64,000 bases of DNA from Epiperipatus broadwayi (Eukaryota; Onychophora; Udeonychophora; Euonychophora; Peripatidae): NCBI GenBank assembly GCA_028023455.1, contig JAQFVV010006335.1:126001-190000 (forward strand), given 5' to 3'. The stretch's first letter is position 1. The number at the start of each line of letters is the position of its first letter. Shown piece by piece: positions 1-12,859 of this stretch. Below the pieces are notes generated by a model, which was not told the origin of the DNA, searched no databases, and saw only the letters and a list, made by a program, of their open reading frames with translations. The position numbers and the translations under genes were made by a program.

Positions 1-780
1 GATAATCAAAAATAGTTACTAATTAAAAGTCTGTTCCTGCCAAAAGGAAATTGTCCAATTATTGAGGGATTAATGGCATGAATACGAATGAAAACACATC
101 AAAAAACAATTGGATTCAGCAGACACATCAGGTAAATCTGTTCTGATAGAAAGAAAAAATATAAATAATATGGAAAATTAGAAGATTATTATTATTATTA
201 TAGTTAATTGATTCAGAGATACAAGATTTAGCTACAAGACTACTAAAAAGTGACTTAATTGAACCACCAAACATCCTAATAAAAAAATCCTAATATGATA
301 GTAGGCTAGAGACCGCTTGTTCTCTCTATCTGCCCACCATGTGAACTCCAAGCCTTACCTAGAAGTTTTGATGTGCTGTTCAAAATAGACCCCTGGTTAT
401 TTAGTAATGCAATAATAAACAAAAATATGAAACTTAGAGGTAAGCAATTAAAAATGATTCAATTACAATAAGATATGAATTAAAATTATAGCTATTAATT
501 TTTATAAAACAAAAAAGAAAAAATGTTATATTATTAGACTTAAAAAAACTTTTCACAATCAATTATTAACTTCAGTCAAAAGTTGATGATAGTTTTTTTA
601 TTATTTAAAAATGAAAACAAGAAATGAAAATTATTATTTAATTAAAAACACTCACATACATACACACACACATATATATATATATATATATTATTAGTTA
701 AATGCCAATTATTTCATAAAATATAAGATATATTCAAATAATAGAAATACTTCTAATAATAATTGTAAATAGTTGTTTCA
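1..780. other. AT-rich non-coding stretch
   Basis: No gene is recognisable. It holds a short TTA run near 188, an AC run merging into a (TA)n run at about 655-691, and otherwise unstructured AT-rich DNA. Confidence 0.5.
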
Positions 781-1558
781 AATGAACCAGCTAAATGAAA
801 ATGTCAATCAAAGATATGGTAAAAATAATAAAATGCTATATGAATCATAGATACTTATATGCATGTTAGCTATATCTTAATAAAATGTACATGTATAAAT
901 ATACATCTATACTTGATTGATTATAAATGCTCCACACGAAATTGCTGATATTACCTGATTACCTACCTGTAATGATTCTTAAAAATAATAAGATGCTATA
1001 TGAATCATAAATGATTTTGTGCGTGTTAAATATAGCTTAATAAAATAACAACACATATGTGCATAAATATACATCTATCTGAAATACTTTCACAAACCCA
1101 GAATAATACTAGTAATCCTGATATTATCTGCACATTTACTCAAAATGTTTTTACGGATCTGGAATAAATGATTACAAACATTGATGTATTAATATAATAT
1201 GTATACCTACCTTAAATGCTTTCAAATACCTGGAATAATAATGGTAATACTGATATTATCTGTACATCTATTCAAAATGTTTCTGCAGTCCTGGAATAAA
1301 TGATTACGAACATTTATTTATAAATTATGTATGTGTACCTGCTTAAAATGCATTTACAGACCTGGAATAAATGGTTAAAAACATTTGTTTATTAATTGTA
1401 TATGTATATCTATCTGAAATGCTTCTATTAACATCAGAAGATAATTATGAACACATATATTATCTGCACCACTACTTGAAATACTTCTATCATCATCAAA
1501 ATGTGATTATTAATATTTGTATATTAATTGTATATGTACCTGAAATGTGTCTTTAGAC
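781..1558. repeat. Composite repeat A, copy 1: diverged tandem array
   Basis: Diverged units of roughly 155-170 bp recur here. Marker phrases such as AATGCTATATGAATCAT, CTTAATAAAAT and CCTGGAATAAATG come back at regular spacing (for example near 833 and 989). The same units, in the same orientation, fill 11.1-11.8 kb. No coding frame of interest is present. The array is continuous with the minisatellite and the unique 3' part that follow, which suggests one composite mobile or satellite-like element. Confidence 0.6.
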
Positions 1559-1860
1559 TTTTTCTCATCACATGAACTAAAAAATGAATTTTTGCTCAGA
1601 TAACCTACATGAAATATTTTTATATTTCTTCTCATCATGTGAACTAAAAAATGGATTTTTGCTCAGATAACCTACATGAAATATTTTTATATTTCTTCTC
1701 ATCATGTGAAATAAAAAAAAATGGGTTTTTGCTTGGATAACCCACATAAAATAATTTTTAAACTTCTTCTCATCATGTAAACAAAAAAAGGGGTTTTTGC
1801 TTGGATAACCTACGTGAAATATTTCTAGACTTCTTCTCATTATATGAACTATATTAGAAG
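1559..1860. repeat. Minisatellite, about 68-bp unit, 4.5 copies
   Basis: The phrase CTTCTCATCATGTGAACTAA followed by GGATTTTTGCT and GATAACCTACATGAAATA is repeated at about 1559, 1626, 1694, 1762 and 1830, so the period is 67-68 bp. The array is absent from the second copy of composite repeat A near 12 kb, so it expanded in, or was inserted into, this copy only. Confidence 0.75.
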
Positions 1861-2230
1861 GACTTGCTAATGAATCATTGTTAATAAAATTGTTGTTACT
1901 AAAAATTAATCTAATTGTTTAGTTCCATTTTTGCATCACTAATTATTCATTGCACCTTGCTCACAAGAATCTCATGCCTCTTAAACTATGTCTGGCATAA
2001 CCAGATGATGGTAAGTAAGTTTGTAGTGAGATGGAACTTTAGTGGCATTGTTTGGGAAATCAAATACATAAATTTCTAGATGCTTCCAGTCTCTATGGTA
2101 CTACATCTTCTGATGAGCAGGAAATATTGTTATAAGTAGGGTGACATATGCATTGGGGAATGCCAATTGATAGTTTCTTCCTGCAATATGCTCATCAGGA
2201 GTAAAACCAATGAAGAGTGGGGTTGGTTCT
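1855..2230. repeat. Composite repeat A, copy 1: unique 3' part
   Basis: This segment matches 11965-12310 over its whole length with moderate divergence. Shared phrases include GTTCCATTTTTGCATCACTA, CTATGTCTGGCATAAC, GAGATGGAACT and TTTCCAGTCTCTATGGT. It ends in a partly palindromic tail in which CTGATGAGCAGGAAATATTG is answered by CAATATGCTCATCAGGA. No protein is encoded. The nature of the element is unknown. Confidence 0.65.
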
Positions 2231-2255
2231 TGTTTAGTTACTATTATTTTTTTTT

Positions 2256-2262
<7 letters not shown>

Positions 2263-2286
<24 letters not shown>
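2263..2286. repeat. Poly-T followed by (TA)n
   Basis: A 14-base T run leads into a short (TA)n microsatellite. Confidence 0.8.
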
Positions 2287-2291
2287 GTTAA

Positions 2292-2372
2292 AAAAGCATA
2301 CCTTGTCAACAGTTTGAAATTGTTGATTATTATTGATATTGGGATTGTCTAAGTGTTGACTGGATCTTAATG
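2292..2372. repeat. Penelope-type tail segment next to a microsatellite
   Basis: The segment with ACAGTTTGAAATTGTTGATT and TTATTGATATT, and then TAAGTGTTGA, is also found at 16998-17075, downstream of the Penelope-like GIY-YIG relic at 16.5 kb. In both places it abuts a microsatellite: (TA)n here, (TAGA)n there. It is therefore probably the 3' end of the same retroelement family. The assignment rests on the location of the second copy. Confidence 0.45.
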
Positions 2373-2497
<125 letters not shown>

Positions 2498-2925
2498 TAA
2501 AGAATTAAAAATATTTTTGATTCTGAAGCAATTAACTTATTTAAAAGTATCTTTTAATATTAAGGGTGTGTGGCATGTAAGTTGCATTGTGTGTAATATC
2601 TAATATACATTTGTTGTTATTTTGAAATTCTTTACACTTGAGAAGTCTGCTTGTAGCAGCAAACATTAGTTTTGTTTTAGAGCTTATTTCCATTGGCTAG
2701 TCTTGTTTAATTGTGAATTTGGGGGTAATTTTGATTTTATTTTGACTAATTTGTCTTTAGGATTTTTAAGGTTTATATATATGTAGTGTTCATCCAGCAT
2801 ACATAGTTTATATAGTAAGAATGTGTTGGTAATGAAAATTATTTAAAATTCTGCACATTGACCGAGATATAAAAAGCATCTTACTTTGATTCAATAAGCA
2901 AATAAAAATAAATAAAAGTTTATAA

Positions 2926-3430
2926 AAGATTAGCCTACATAATTAAAAAAATAGGTTGAGAGATAAGATGGTCCCTCTTATTTTTATAAAGTCACATCTT
3001 ACATTACGATTTGGAGAGGTCTCTCTTGCTAAAATTAAGCACTCAAGGTGCATGTACTGAGGTTTGAGCCTTATATAAGTATTATGTGCTGACATCATGC
3101 TTAATAAGAAATAATATTTACAAATTTAAATTGATTCAAATATTTCTAAATTTAATATCTGAATATCGATTCATTGTAAATCAAAAGATTTCATAAAAGA
3201 TAATGTTTAACAGAAATAGTGGACTTAATCAGTGAAGAATTTATTAGCTTCATGCTCCCAAACAAAATGCTTTAGATTTGCCTATATAATTAAGAAAATA
3301 GGTTGAGAGATAAGAGGGTCCTCTTATCTTTATAGAGTTGAATCTTGCATTATGATTTAGAGAGGTTTCTCTTGCCAGAATTAAGCACCCAAGGTGCTTG
3401 TACTGAGGATTGAGCCTTATATAAGTAATA
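2926..3430. repeat. Pair of about 150-bp dispersed repeats
   Basis: Two direct copies (about 2926-3080 and 3276-3425) share AAAATAGGTTGAGAGATAAGA, AGAGAGGT(T)TCTCTTGC, AATTAAGCAC and TGAGCCTTATATAAGTA. On the minus strand GATTCAACTC resembles a pol III B box, so a SINE is possible but not shown. No coding content is present. Confidence 0.5.
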
Positions 3431-4225
3431 TTTATTAAAATAAATTTTAATGACAGAACTTAATCAATATAAGGTCACTTAAATTAAAGCAAAAGAGCTT
3501 GAAATAATTATATTTAAAAAAAAATTGATTAGCTTTGTGGATAACAAAAAATGAATCAAATCTGATAGGTATTATTAATTAAAAAATAAAATGTCTGCAA
3601 TTTATTTTGTTAATTACAGATGTATTGGGTATTTTAATTGGAAAATTAATGTAGAATATTTCATAAAAGAAAGATTAAAAGAAGGTGACATATTCTTTTA
3701 TTAGGTCTGGACTAAAGATTAAAAGAAAAAAGTCAGTGTAGCTCTGATTCTTAAAATAAAGCAAAAAAAAAACTTTTTAATTTATGAACTATATATAACA
3801 TGGTTCAAAAATATATTGCTGTTTGGAACAATATATTGCTGGGACTTATGAAATATTAATAATCTTTTCTACAGAACATTTACTTTAAGAATTACAAGTA
3901 TTAATTGTTAATACAGCCAGAGAATATTCATTGCTATTAATTAATCTAAAGCAAACTAAGTCACCATAATAAATATAGCTTTTTTATGAACATTGCCTGG
4001 GCTCAAATTTAATGCTATAATCCTGAATTATATATAACACCAGTGGAGAATATGTACCTCTATTATTTATTTATTTTTTGAAAATGGAAGATTTAAAATA
4101 AAACAAGTTGAAAGAAAAAGATCACAAATGTTCACCCCAGATGTTCTAAAAAAATACACTGATAAGATTATTCATTTTGAAATTAAAAAAAAAAAACAAT
4201 ATATAAAAAAATCTTAGTAAGTCAG
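3431..4225. other. AT-rich non-coding stretch
   Basis: Nothing is recognisable beyond short homopolymer A runs. Confidence 0.5.
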
Positions 4226-4227
4226 AT

Positions 4228-4395
4228 TTAACATTCTCCATACAGTAGTGGCACTCAGTGTGAGCCAGAGTAATTGATGGATACCAGAAGGCTTGTGCAA
4301 AAAATTCCTATCTAGTGACTACTCATCCAATATCCCCATACTAGTTTCTAGCTTGTGGCTTTTATCAGTGATGAACCTTGGATATGAGCAAGCAT
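4228..4395. mobile_element. Half copy of a fold-back element
   Basis: This matches one arm plus the loop of the fold-back element at 32832-33086. Shared words are CCATACAGTAGTG, CACTCAGTG, CCAGAGTAAT, CTACTCATCCAATATCCC and ACTAGTTT(C/T)TAGCTTGTG. The second arm is missing, so this copy cannot form the long hairpin. Confidence 0.65.
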
Positions 4396-7300
4396 AAGAA
4401 ATGATGATCCTGTGATGTTTAGTGGTTTAAGTCAGAATAATCTGATTACTTTATTAGACTTTATTTCATATGTATTATTTGCTAAGTTTCTTTTATCTAT
4501 TCATTTTTTATATGTTTAGCTAATGAATGAATGTATTCTAAAATAATAATTTTTAACTTTGGGTGTGTGCATGTGTTAATTGTAATTGTTAAATAAATGA
4601 TTATTAATTATAAAATTCAAGTTGTCAGTGCCATTTTATACAGAAAATTGCATTTCAAATGTTCACATTAGCACTTATCATTTCCATGTTTATCAAAAAA
4701 CAATTTAAATTATAAAGAATGTTTTATCACTGAGAAAATGCTGTATGTTATCATGAATTGAGGGATTATAGCATTGAAATTGATCCATTCAACATGACAC
4801 CCTAATAAAGGCTAAAGTACATGGTTTTTTTATTTAGTTATTTCTGAGTGATAAACATATTTGAATTACGAGTGATGATTTTGTGGAGATAAGTGGAAAA
4901 TGTAACCTATTTTAGATTCAATAACTTTATTCTTATGTACTTTATACATGACTTTATAAAAATGCATTGATTAATCATGTTTAAAGATAGTCCCTCTACA
5001 TTACTTGTACAATATATTGAAACAGTAGAGTTGCTTATCCATGTAGAGGTATTTTTTGTTAAAAGATATTTATGAATTGACTATAATATAATTTTCGTTT
5101 TTTTTATTTACAAAATAATCAACCTGAGGTTTGTAATAAACCATAGTTATATTTCCTAATTATCATGACCACCATATAGACTGAAATTATTCATGGTAAT
5201 ATTTGAAAGAGATTGTTCAGCCTTAAGATTAGCTTATATTCAGATGCCAGCATTAAAAATAAATTAATGCACCATTTTAATGATAAATGGAATATAATCC
5301 AAAACTAATCCTCTGGCTGATTATAAAATATCAATTTATAATTTTATATTGAGTAGTGAGTTGATTATTTCTAGGCAGTTAGCTTAAAATATGATATAAA
5401 ACTTATTTAGCATAAAGGTAACTTTTGAATGAAGCTGATGAGGCTTTTTAAAAATATATATGTAATAACAACAACAAAAACGTAAAGATTCATTTTTGTC
5501 TCCCCATAAAATAATTATTTTCACAATACATAAAAAATAAAGAAAATATTAAATTATAAAATATTAAAAAGAATAAAGAAAAAATATATACAATTAACAA
5601 AATCTCTAACGTTAACCAATTCATATAATAAAAGTATTTACAGTTTATTTATCATTTTTTATAAAGAGTTTCATTAGTTAATTAATTAGTTGATTATTAT
5701 ATAAAATATCTTATCTGTATTTTTCAGAATCAGTTCAGTTGTAGGTAACTTTTTATATAATTTATTTTTCTATGTTAAGATTTGTATGTCATTTGCTCCA
5801 CACCTGCTTGTCTTCTCTTGGATGATTTTTTTTTTTTCTTTTCATTGTTCTTTGGGTAATAATTTGCTTGAGCATCATCTGGAGATAATTTTTCAGATAT
5901 TCATAAATTGTATTCAGTTCATAGGTGACTATTCACAACAGATTAGGGATAGACATATTCAACTAGTTAAATCAATATTTTCAACCACTTAGCACATAGA
6001 ACAGCAAGCAATGAACAAACATACCAAAGGCCTTTCGCCTATCATATAGAATATTTTAGAACTGTGGTTGATGGCTTCTATAGTTTAGATCAAGTTTGAT
6101 ACTATTTAATTAGCAGTTATTATTACTTTCATACTCCCAATGATTCCAGATTTAGCTATCTTGTGACTGATCAGTTTTTTTCCATCCACAGCAGAGAAAC
6201 AATATAAGAGAAAAAAAAATGATTGACCACTCTTATATGTATATTATCTAATGTGTCACCACTGTTTTTCTATAAACATGATCCTTTTCAGTTTAATTTT
6301 TAACTGTTTATTCTAAGAATTAAATGTAGATTTTTAATCTGCTTTTAAAATTACTTCCAGATCACTTATTACTTTCATTCTCTATTCTTGAATTAGTAGA
6401 ATTTCCCTCTTAAAAAATTCTTATTACAAAAATAATCATAATTTTGAAATTAAATAAGTTTTTGTAATGTATTAGAAGTATATAAAATATAAACCATATC
6501 AGATAATAAAATGCATACTTTAACTTAGAATTTCCTTTATTAATTTCACTTTTATTAATGTCTTTAATCTATTGTGGGAGCAAAATATCAAACATTAATA
6601 CAAGTAGTTAATAAAAACTATTTTCACATTAATTTCAATGTACTATAATACACACCAATCGTCTTTGTGACACTACCTGGGATAATATATGCACATATAT
6701 ATTTTAGCATACATGGCATATTGTTCAAATATTGATATATTTAGGTAAAAATTTAAAAAAAAGACAGAAACTTGCATACAATCATTTTTTCTATATATTA
6801 ATAGAATAAATTTATTTTGAATAAATTAAATAATAAAATTTTTTAAAATTAATTATTTTTTAAGATAAAATAAAAATTAACACAGTAAGCCATCAATTTA
6901 ATTAATTATTTATATAAATACAAAAGAAAAAAAGTATTTAATTAATCCTGAATATTTGCTATTTTGATAATATTTGATTAAATAAAAAAATAGGTAAAGT
7001 ATTAATAAGTATCATAATAATTAACAATGTAATCAAGGCAGTAAATTAGTTGAATGTAGTGTATATTTATAAAATAAAATAGAAATTCATATAACATTAT
7101 AATACTAGCAAAAAACAAAATTTTATTAAGATTCTTCCACAAACCATGTCTTTATCTATTAACAAATAGATCTGTTCAAATGAATTACAATATATATATA
7201 TATATTATCTGTTCAAATGAATTACAATATATATATATATATTATACACTTCCACAAATCAGTATACACCTAAAATCAAAAAATGAAATCTATAACGTTA

Positions 7301-9226
7301 ATGCCATATTCCCTGTACATATCAAGGCTACCTCATTGGTTGCCATATGGGGGTTTAAATACTGTGGCCTGTCAATAGGTGATATGCCCCTAAGCAGATG
7401 TGCCAGGTCTCTACATTTTCCATACTTGGACTCTGGCTAGGTACTATTTACTAGACTTACCATTTTCCCAACTAAATTTTTTCAACTATCATATTTGAAT
7501 TTAGGTAATACAGCTTTTATCTAGATTCATTTTAACATGATTAAACAGTTCTAAATAAGGTATAATCATGTAATCGATTATAACAAATGTGAGACTCAAT
7601 TTTCTGTAAACAGATCATATCCCCTTAACATTAACAATATAAAAATATTTATTCAATGGCATGATAATACCCAGACACTCCTTCTTATTTAATATCTACA
7701 TACTTTCATGACTAACAAAAATAACCCAATGAATATAATTATATATCTATAGCTATTAAATTTCAATTAAATTACTTATTAAATTAATCTTTCACTTGAT
7801 TGTATATAAAATTCCATTCTTATTATTTCAGATAATTATGATTGGCAATAATCATAAGAATAAAATTATAATAAGGAGATCTCAGGATAATCATTAATTT
7901 TTACTCATTCTTCATACTACCTATAGAATATCATGAAGGATTTTACTGATTTCCATGGGTAGTACACTAATAAATAAAAGACTTGTAACTTAAATTTATA
8001 ATCAAACTTAAACTATTATTTACATTTATGCTCCTTAATATTTGCTATCAAAATAATATTGTTATCTAAACTGTAACCAATATTGATATTTTCAATAAGT
8101 AATTCATCATTTAATATATTTTAAATAAGCATACTTTAATAATTTGCAATATTATAAATGACTTATGTGATCAAGGCAGCTTACAGAAAGTAAAATCTCT
8201 CTTTAAAAATGTATGCTTAATTGACTGTTCTATGGCTCTCAAATAGATTACTTTATTACTTCAATCTTATACTGTATTTTCCCGTTCACATGAGTTAGTG
8301 AAGACGATTCCCACAAAAGAAATGCAACACTCGATACTGAAATTATTTTTTAAAAAAAAAACCCACTTTAATCACAACATTTACAAAAGTATTACTAAAC
8401 ATTTTGATTAATAAGTAATTTAAACAACCAGAGTAATAAGGTTAAATATTCACATAACATAATAACATTATAAACAATTAATCGTAATTTATATTTCTGA
8501 TACTTATAATAAACCTAAACAAAATATATACTTTCAGATGATCTGGTGGTGCTGGCGTGATATTTCCCATTTGAATTCATATAAATTTTCTATATCACCC
8601 AGATCAAATATTTGCCTTAGATACATATTTCTTATCCCTTCCCTTTTATTTTATCATCAATCCCTTATGATTTCGTTTCAAATCATCAAGATAAAATAAA
8701 AAAAAAACCTTAACCTATATATTCTTCTTCTCTACAAATTTTTTTTTATAACATGATGAAATTCACCATTGCTTAGTCTCCATGATATTTTTCTCTTGAT
8801 CTTGATTTATCTATTTTCTTCCTGCAATATTATTAACTACTAAAATTGTAAATCAGTTCAATTTGCAAAATTACACACTAAGGAGAACGTTATGGATGTA
8901 CTATCAAATTTGAATTCCCATTTTTTCTTAGAATCATTTTCATCTATAATGTGAATAGACTGCCCTTTGATATATCATAAATCAGATATTGATCCTTTCT
9001 CTAGCTACTCATTTAATTATCACCTTTCTATCTCTGACTAATGCGAATTAATATATTTCCTAAAATTATCTGATTATGCAAATTACTACTTAAACCACTT
9101 ATATTCCCTATCACTATATTAAATTGTGGTTTGCAAATAAAAAAAATAGAGATCAATTTTCAAAATATTGTTTGGTTTTTTTCTTTTCAATTTAGGATAT
9201 TTGAACTTACCCACATTCCCTCTTCA

Positions 9227-9228
<2 letters not shown>
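4396..9228. other. AT-rich non-coding stretch
   Basis: No gene or transposon protein is recognised on either strand. Small features are a 37-bp tandem duplication containing (TA)n at 7171-7244 and scattered A/T homopolymers. Short open frames here have no ATG context, codon bias or recognisable domain. Confidence 0.45.
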
Positions 9229-9254
<26 letters not shown>

Positions 9255-9262
<8 letters not shown>

Positions 9263-9322
9263 AATTAGTTGATGGTATATATATATATATATATATATAT
9301 ACCATCAACTAATTTATTATAT
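9255..9322. repeat. Perfect AT palindrome
   Basis: A 22-base arm (9255-9276, containing TTAGTTGATGGT) is followed by (TA)n and its exact reverse complement at 9301-9322. The DNA could extrude as a cruciform. A further (TA)n run precedes it at about 9229-9259. Confidence 0.9.
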
Positions 9323-10740
9323 TTCCATTACCAATGTATGATATTAATTATATTTGCGTACTTAAATCTATAAGACTGTTTAATAAACATGAAATTTTAA
9401 AATAATTATTAATATAGACAATCGAGTTAAGTCACTTATTAACTTCATTCCCTATTAATCTAATTCCTCTCTTATTGTAAAAAAACAACTATATTTAACA
9501 CATAAAATTAACACACACACACACACATATATATATAAAATACATATTTTATATATATATATATGTATTTAACCCATGCAATCTTCGTTTTAACATATAT
9601 ATATATAACAAATATTACAAAGAGTTGTTTTTTTCTTCCTTGTCTTTCTAAGATATAAGTTCTCACAAAACAAAAAAGAAACTTTTACATTTTACCATCA
9701 TATTAATCATTTCACAATGCAGGCTGGTCATTCTCCAAGTATGAATATAACTATGAAATTTGTCAGACATGGGATTACTTTCCAGGTATCAGCTGTTCAT
9801 TCTTTTCTATGATAATTGAAGAGTATCATCAACTTGCCTTCTCCCCTCCATTTAAAGCTTCCTGCATGTTGTAGTAATATAATACATTTGACTGCTTCTC
9901 CTTCAATTCCTATTACTACTATCATGATCAAGGAAAACATTTATCATTTTCATTTTTAAAAATAGATCATAATATATTCTCTATATATTTCTCCTTTTAT
10001 TTTGATTAAATATTTACCATGGTCTTCTCTTTATAATATTTACTTTATATATTTATTTCATTCTTAAATGAGAGATATTACATCCATGTTGAGAGATGGC
10101 TATTGTTTTATACCCATATAAACATGATTTTCATTGGACAAATTTATATATATATATATATATTGAAACAGATATACTGTTCCACATATATATTCAGAAG
10201 ACCTCCCCCCCCACTTAAAAAGACTAGTATGATTTGTTGTTAAAAAAGAAAAGAAAAGACTTAATAATGTTTAAGGAAAACTAAAAATTTAAAGAAACAG
10301 AAATTGTGAAAATTGACTGCAATGAAAAAATAAATAAAGATAATTCGGTCAAATTAAAAAGAAAAAAAAACAAATAGGTTTAAATGTGCAATTAAAGAAA
10401 GTATAAATCTTTGTTTATTAAAATTCATCAATCCAAAAAAGAAAATCAATAAAGTAAAAAAGAAAAAAAAGATATTTAAACATTAAAAAAAAGATAAGCT
10501 TATTTTGTATTTCAGAAAAATAATTTGTAAGGCAAAATAACTTAGGTGTTAAGTCAATCCTCCAGGCAAGGAAATTTTAAATTAATCAGAAATTCGAAAA
10601 CACATAGCCAGATAATTGAAAACAGTCTTCTACTGCTAAAAATAATAGCCAATGAGCTGGAGGAAATCACTTGAACATGGATAAAAATACATACCAGCAG
10701 CAATTGAAGCAAGAGTCATGTAAAGTGAATATATTCTAAT
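9323..10740. other. AT-rich non-coding stretch
   Basis: Contains (AC)n(TA)n runs near 9511-9605 and (TA)n near 10146. No gene is recognised. A 55-codon frame near 9715-9880 lacks a start codon and any domain. Confidence 0.4.
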
Positions 10741-10744
10741 GGGC

Positions 10745-10905
10745 AGAGAGAGTATAAATAGGCTGGAAAATTTGGATTATTAGGATAGAGTAGTTTTTTT
10801 TATCAGTTGTATTGGATAAAACCAGCAGAAAAAGTATAAATAGGCTGGAAATTTTGGATTATCAGAGAGTGTTTGTTTTTTATCAGTTTTATGAAGTAAA
10901 GCAAG
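10745..10905 (+). repeat. 82-bp tandem duplication with TATAAATA
   Basis: GTATAAATAGGCTGGAAA followed by TTTGGATTAT occurs twice (TATAAATA at 10753-10760 and 10835-10842), each followed by a TTTTTTTATCAGT-type motif. TATAAATAGGCTGG is a good TATA-box shape, and the second copy of composite repeat A begins about 250 bp downstream. A promoter role is inference only. Confidence 0.4.
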
Positions 10906-11079
10906 AGAGAAAAACCAAACACATCCATGAAGAAACAATTTAACATGGGCAGTTAGACCACTTTTTCTCTCTGTCCATGATCATGAAGTAAGCTTCAGTC
11001 TCAGTGTACAGTGCCATTCATCAAGCCTCATTGTTATTGAAAGAAAACAACAAGTCAAAAGGTAAGCATTAAAAAATAA

Positions 11080-11835
11080 TAATAATTCAATTATTAATTC
11101 TATAGTAAAGTTTATAATAAAAAATTAATGGAGTAATGTGAAAACATTGTGTTCGATATTCAAAATTATAAATGCTCTACCAATACAGAAATGCTGATAA
11201 CAAACTTATATGTCTGCGGTAAGTAAAAAATAAATATCTGAGCTATATATATATATCAGAATAATTAAATTAAGATTATAAATGAAACTGCTGATAAACT
11301 TATATGTAAATATTCATGCTAGAATAATGAAATGCTATATGAATCACAAATGCTTACATGCATATTGGTTGTGTCTTAATAAAATAATGAAACTTATGGG
11401 TATAAATGCACATCTATACTTGACTGGATTATAAATAGTCTACAATTTCAGAATTGCTTATATTACCTGTTTTCCTTTGTGTGATAAACTTAAAAATAAT
11501 GAAATGCTATATGAATTACAATTGCTTACATGCATATTGGTTGTGTCTGAATAAAATAATGAAACTTACACATATAAATGCACATCTACACTTGACTGGA
11601 TTATAAATAGTCCACAATTCTGGAATTGCTTATATTACCTGTTTACCTACCTGTGATAAATTTAAAAATAATGAAATGCTATATGAATCACAAATGCTTA
11701 CATGCATATTGGTTGTGTCTGAGTAAAATAATAAAACTTATGCAAATAAATGCACATCTGCACTTGACTGTATTATAAATAGTCCACAAATCTGGAATTT
11801 CTTATATTACCTGTTTACCTACCTAAAAAGGATAT
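11080..11835. repeat. Composite repeat A, copy 2: about 171-bp tandem array
   Basis: The word GAAATGCTATATGAAT recurs at 11329, 11501 and 11672, which gives a period of 171-172 bp. Other conserved words are GCATATTGGTTGTGTCT, TGCACATCT, CTTGACTGGATTATAAATAG and TATTACCTGTTTACC. These units are more alike than those of copy 1, so this array was homogenised more recently. Confidence 0.75.
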
Positions 11836-11964
11836 ATGGATATGGAACAAATAGTTAAAAATATTCATGCAGTAATGGTAGACATCTACTTGATAAAAGA
11901 CCTTTTGATGTTTTCACACAAGATAAATTGAAATGAGCCTTCATTTGAAATTAATGATGAACTT

Positions 11965-12310
11965 TATTGGAAGGACTTATCAATGTCATTGTTAATAAAA
12001 CTGTTGTCACTTAAAATTAATTTTAGTTGTCCAGTTCCATTTTTGCATCACTAGTTATTTATTGCTTTTGTTGATGAGAATTTTATGCCTCCTGAGCTAT
12101 GTCTGGCATAACTAGACCTAGGTAAGTCAGGTTGTAGTGAGATGGAACTCTAGTGGTGCCATTTGGAAAACCAAACACAGAAATTTCTAGGTGTTTCCAG
12201 TCTCTATGGTGCTACAACCTTTGATGAGCAAGAAATATTATTGTAGGGGGGTGACACCTGTATTGGTGAAAGCCAATCAATAGTTCTTTCCTACAATATG
12301 CTCATCAGGA
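11965..12310. repeat. Composite repeat A, copy 2: unique 3' part
   Basis: Homologous to 1855-2230, including GGAAGGACTT, GTTCCATTTTTGCATCACTA, CTATGTCTGGCATAAC and the terminal inverted words TTGATGAGCA ... ATGCTCATCAGGA. The 68-bp minisatellite of copy 1 is missing here. Confidence 0.65.
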
Positions 12311-12514
12311 AATTGTTACAACCAAGGTAATAAAGGGGTTGTACGGTGGTCCGGTTACAATATATATATATATATATGATAAACAAAACAAGTTATAAAT
12401 ATTGTACTTGCATTTAGCTTGCATTTTATGATCACTAGATGGACCTTTAGCAATAGCTCCTAACAAGCTTTTGTTTACATAAACACCGAGAGAGATAGAA
12501 TTCAATATTTCTTT

Positions 12515-12845
12515 CATTGTCTCCACCTCCAGACCAGCTGGTTTTGAGCTAGTTGGCTGACATCAGTGAAGAGTAGGGAGACTAGAAACTAGATCTAAAT
12601 ACTAATTCTAAAATCTGCATTTATCAAACACATTTCTATCTGCTTGAAAGCATGAAATTCATCAGACACATAATGGCTTCAAATCCAGCTTAACAAACTA
12701 GATAGTTATGTGGGTCTGAAATCAGTTCAATATGTCTTTTGTTGTCTCCACCTCCAGACCAGTTCACATCAGTGAAGGGTAGGGAGGCTAGAAACTAGAT
12801 CTAAATACTAACTCTAAAATCAGTATTTATCAAACACATTCAAAT
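12515..12845. repeat. Tandem duplication of about 200 bp
   Basis: TCTCCACCTCCAGACCAG, CATCAGTGAAG(A/G)GTAGGGAG and CTAGAAACTAGATCTAAATA occur twice. No coding content is seen. Confidence 0.65.
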
Positions 12846-12859
12846 TGCAGGTTTTTGAA

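Noticed and set aside
2112-2200. CTGATGAGCAGGAAA as a hammerhead in composite repeat A
   Set aside because: Only four bases separate CTGATGA from GAAA, so no stem II can form. The second copy reads TTGATGAGCAAGAAA.
9715-9880. Possible exon with WSFSKYEYNYEICQTWDYFP between AG and GT
   Set aside because: Splice-like dinucleotides flank a short frame, but there is no recognisable domain, no partner exon and no compositional contrast.
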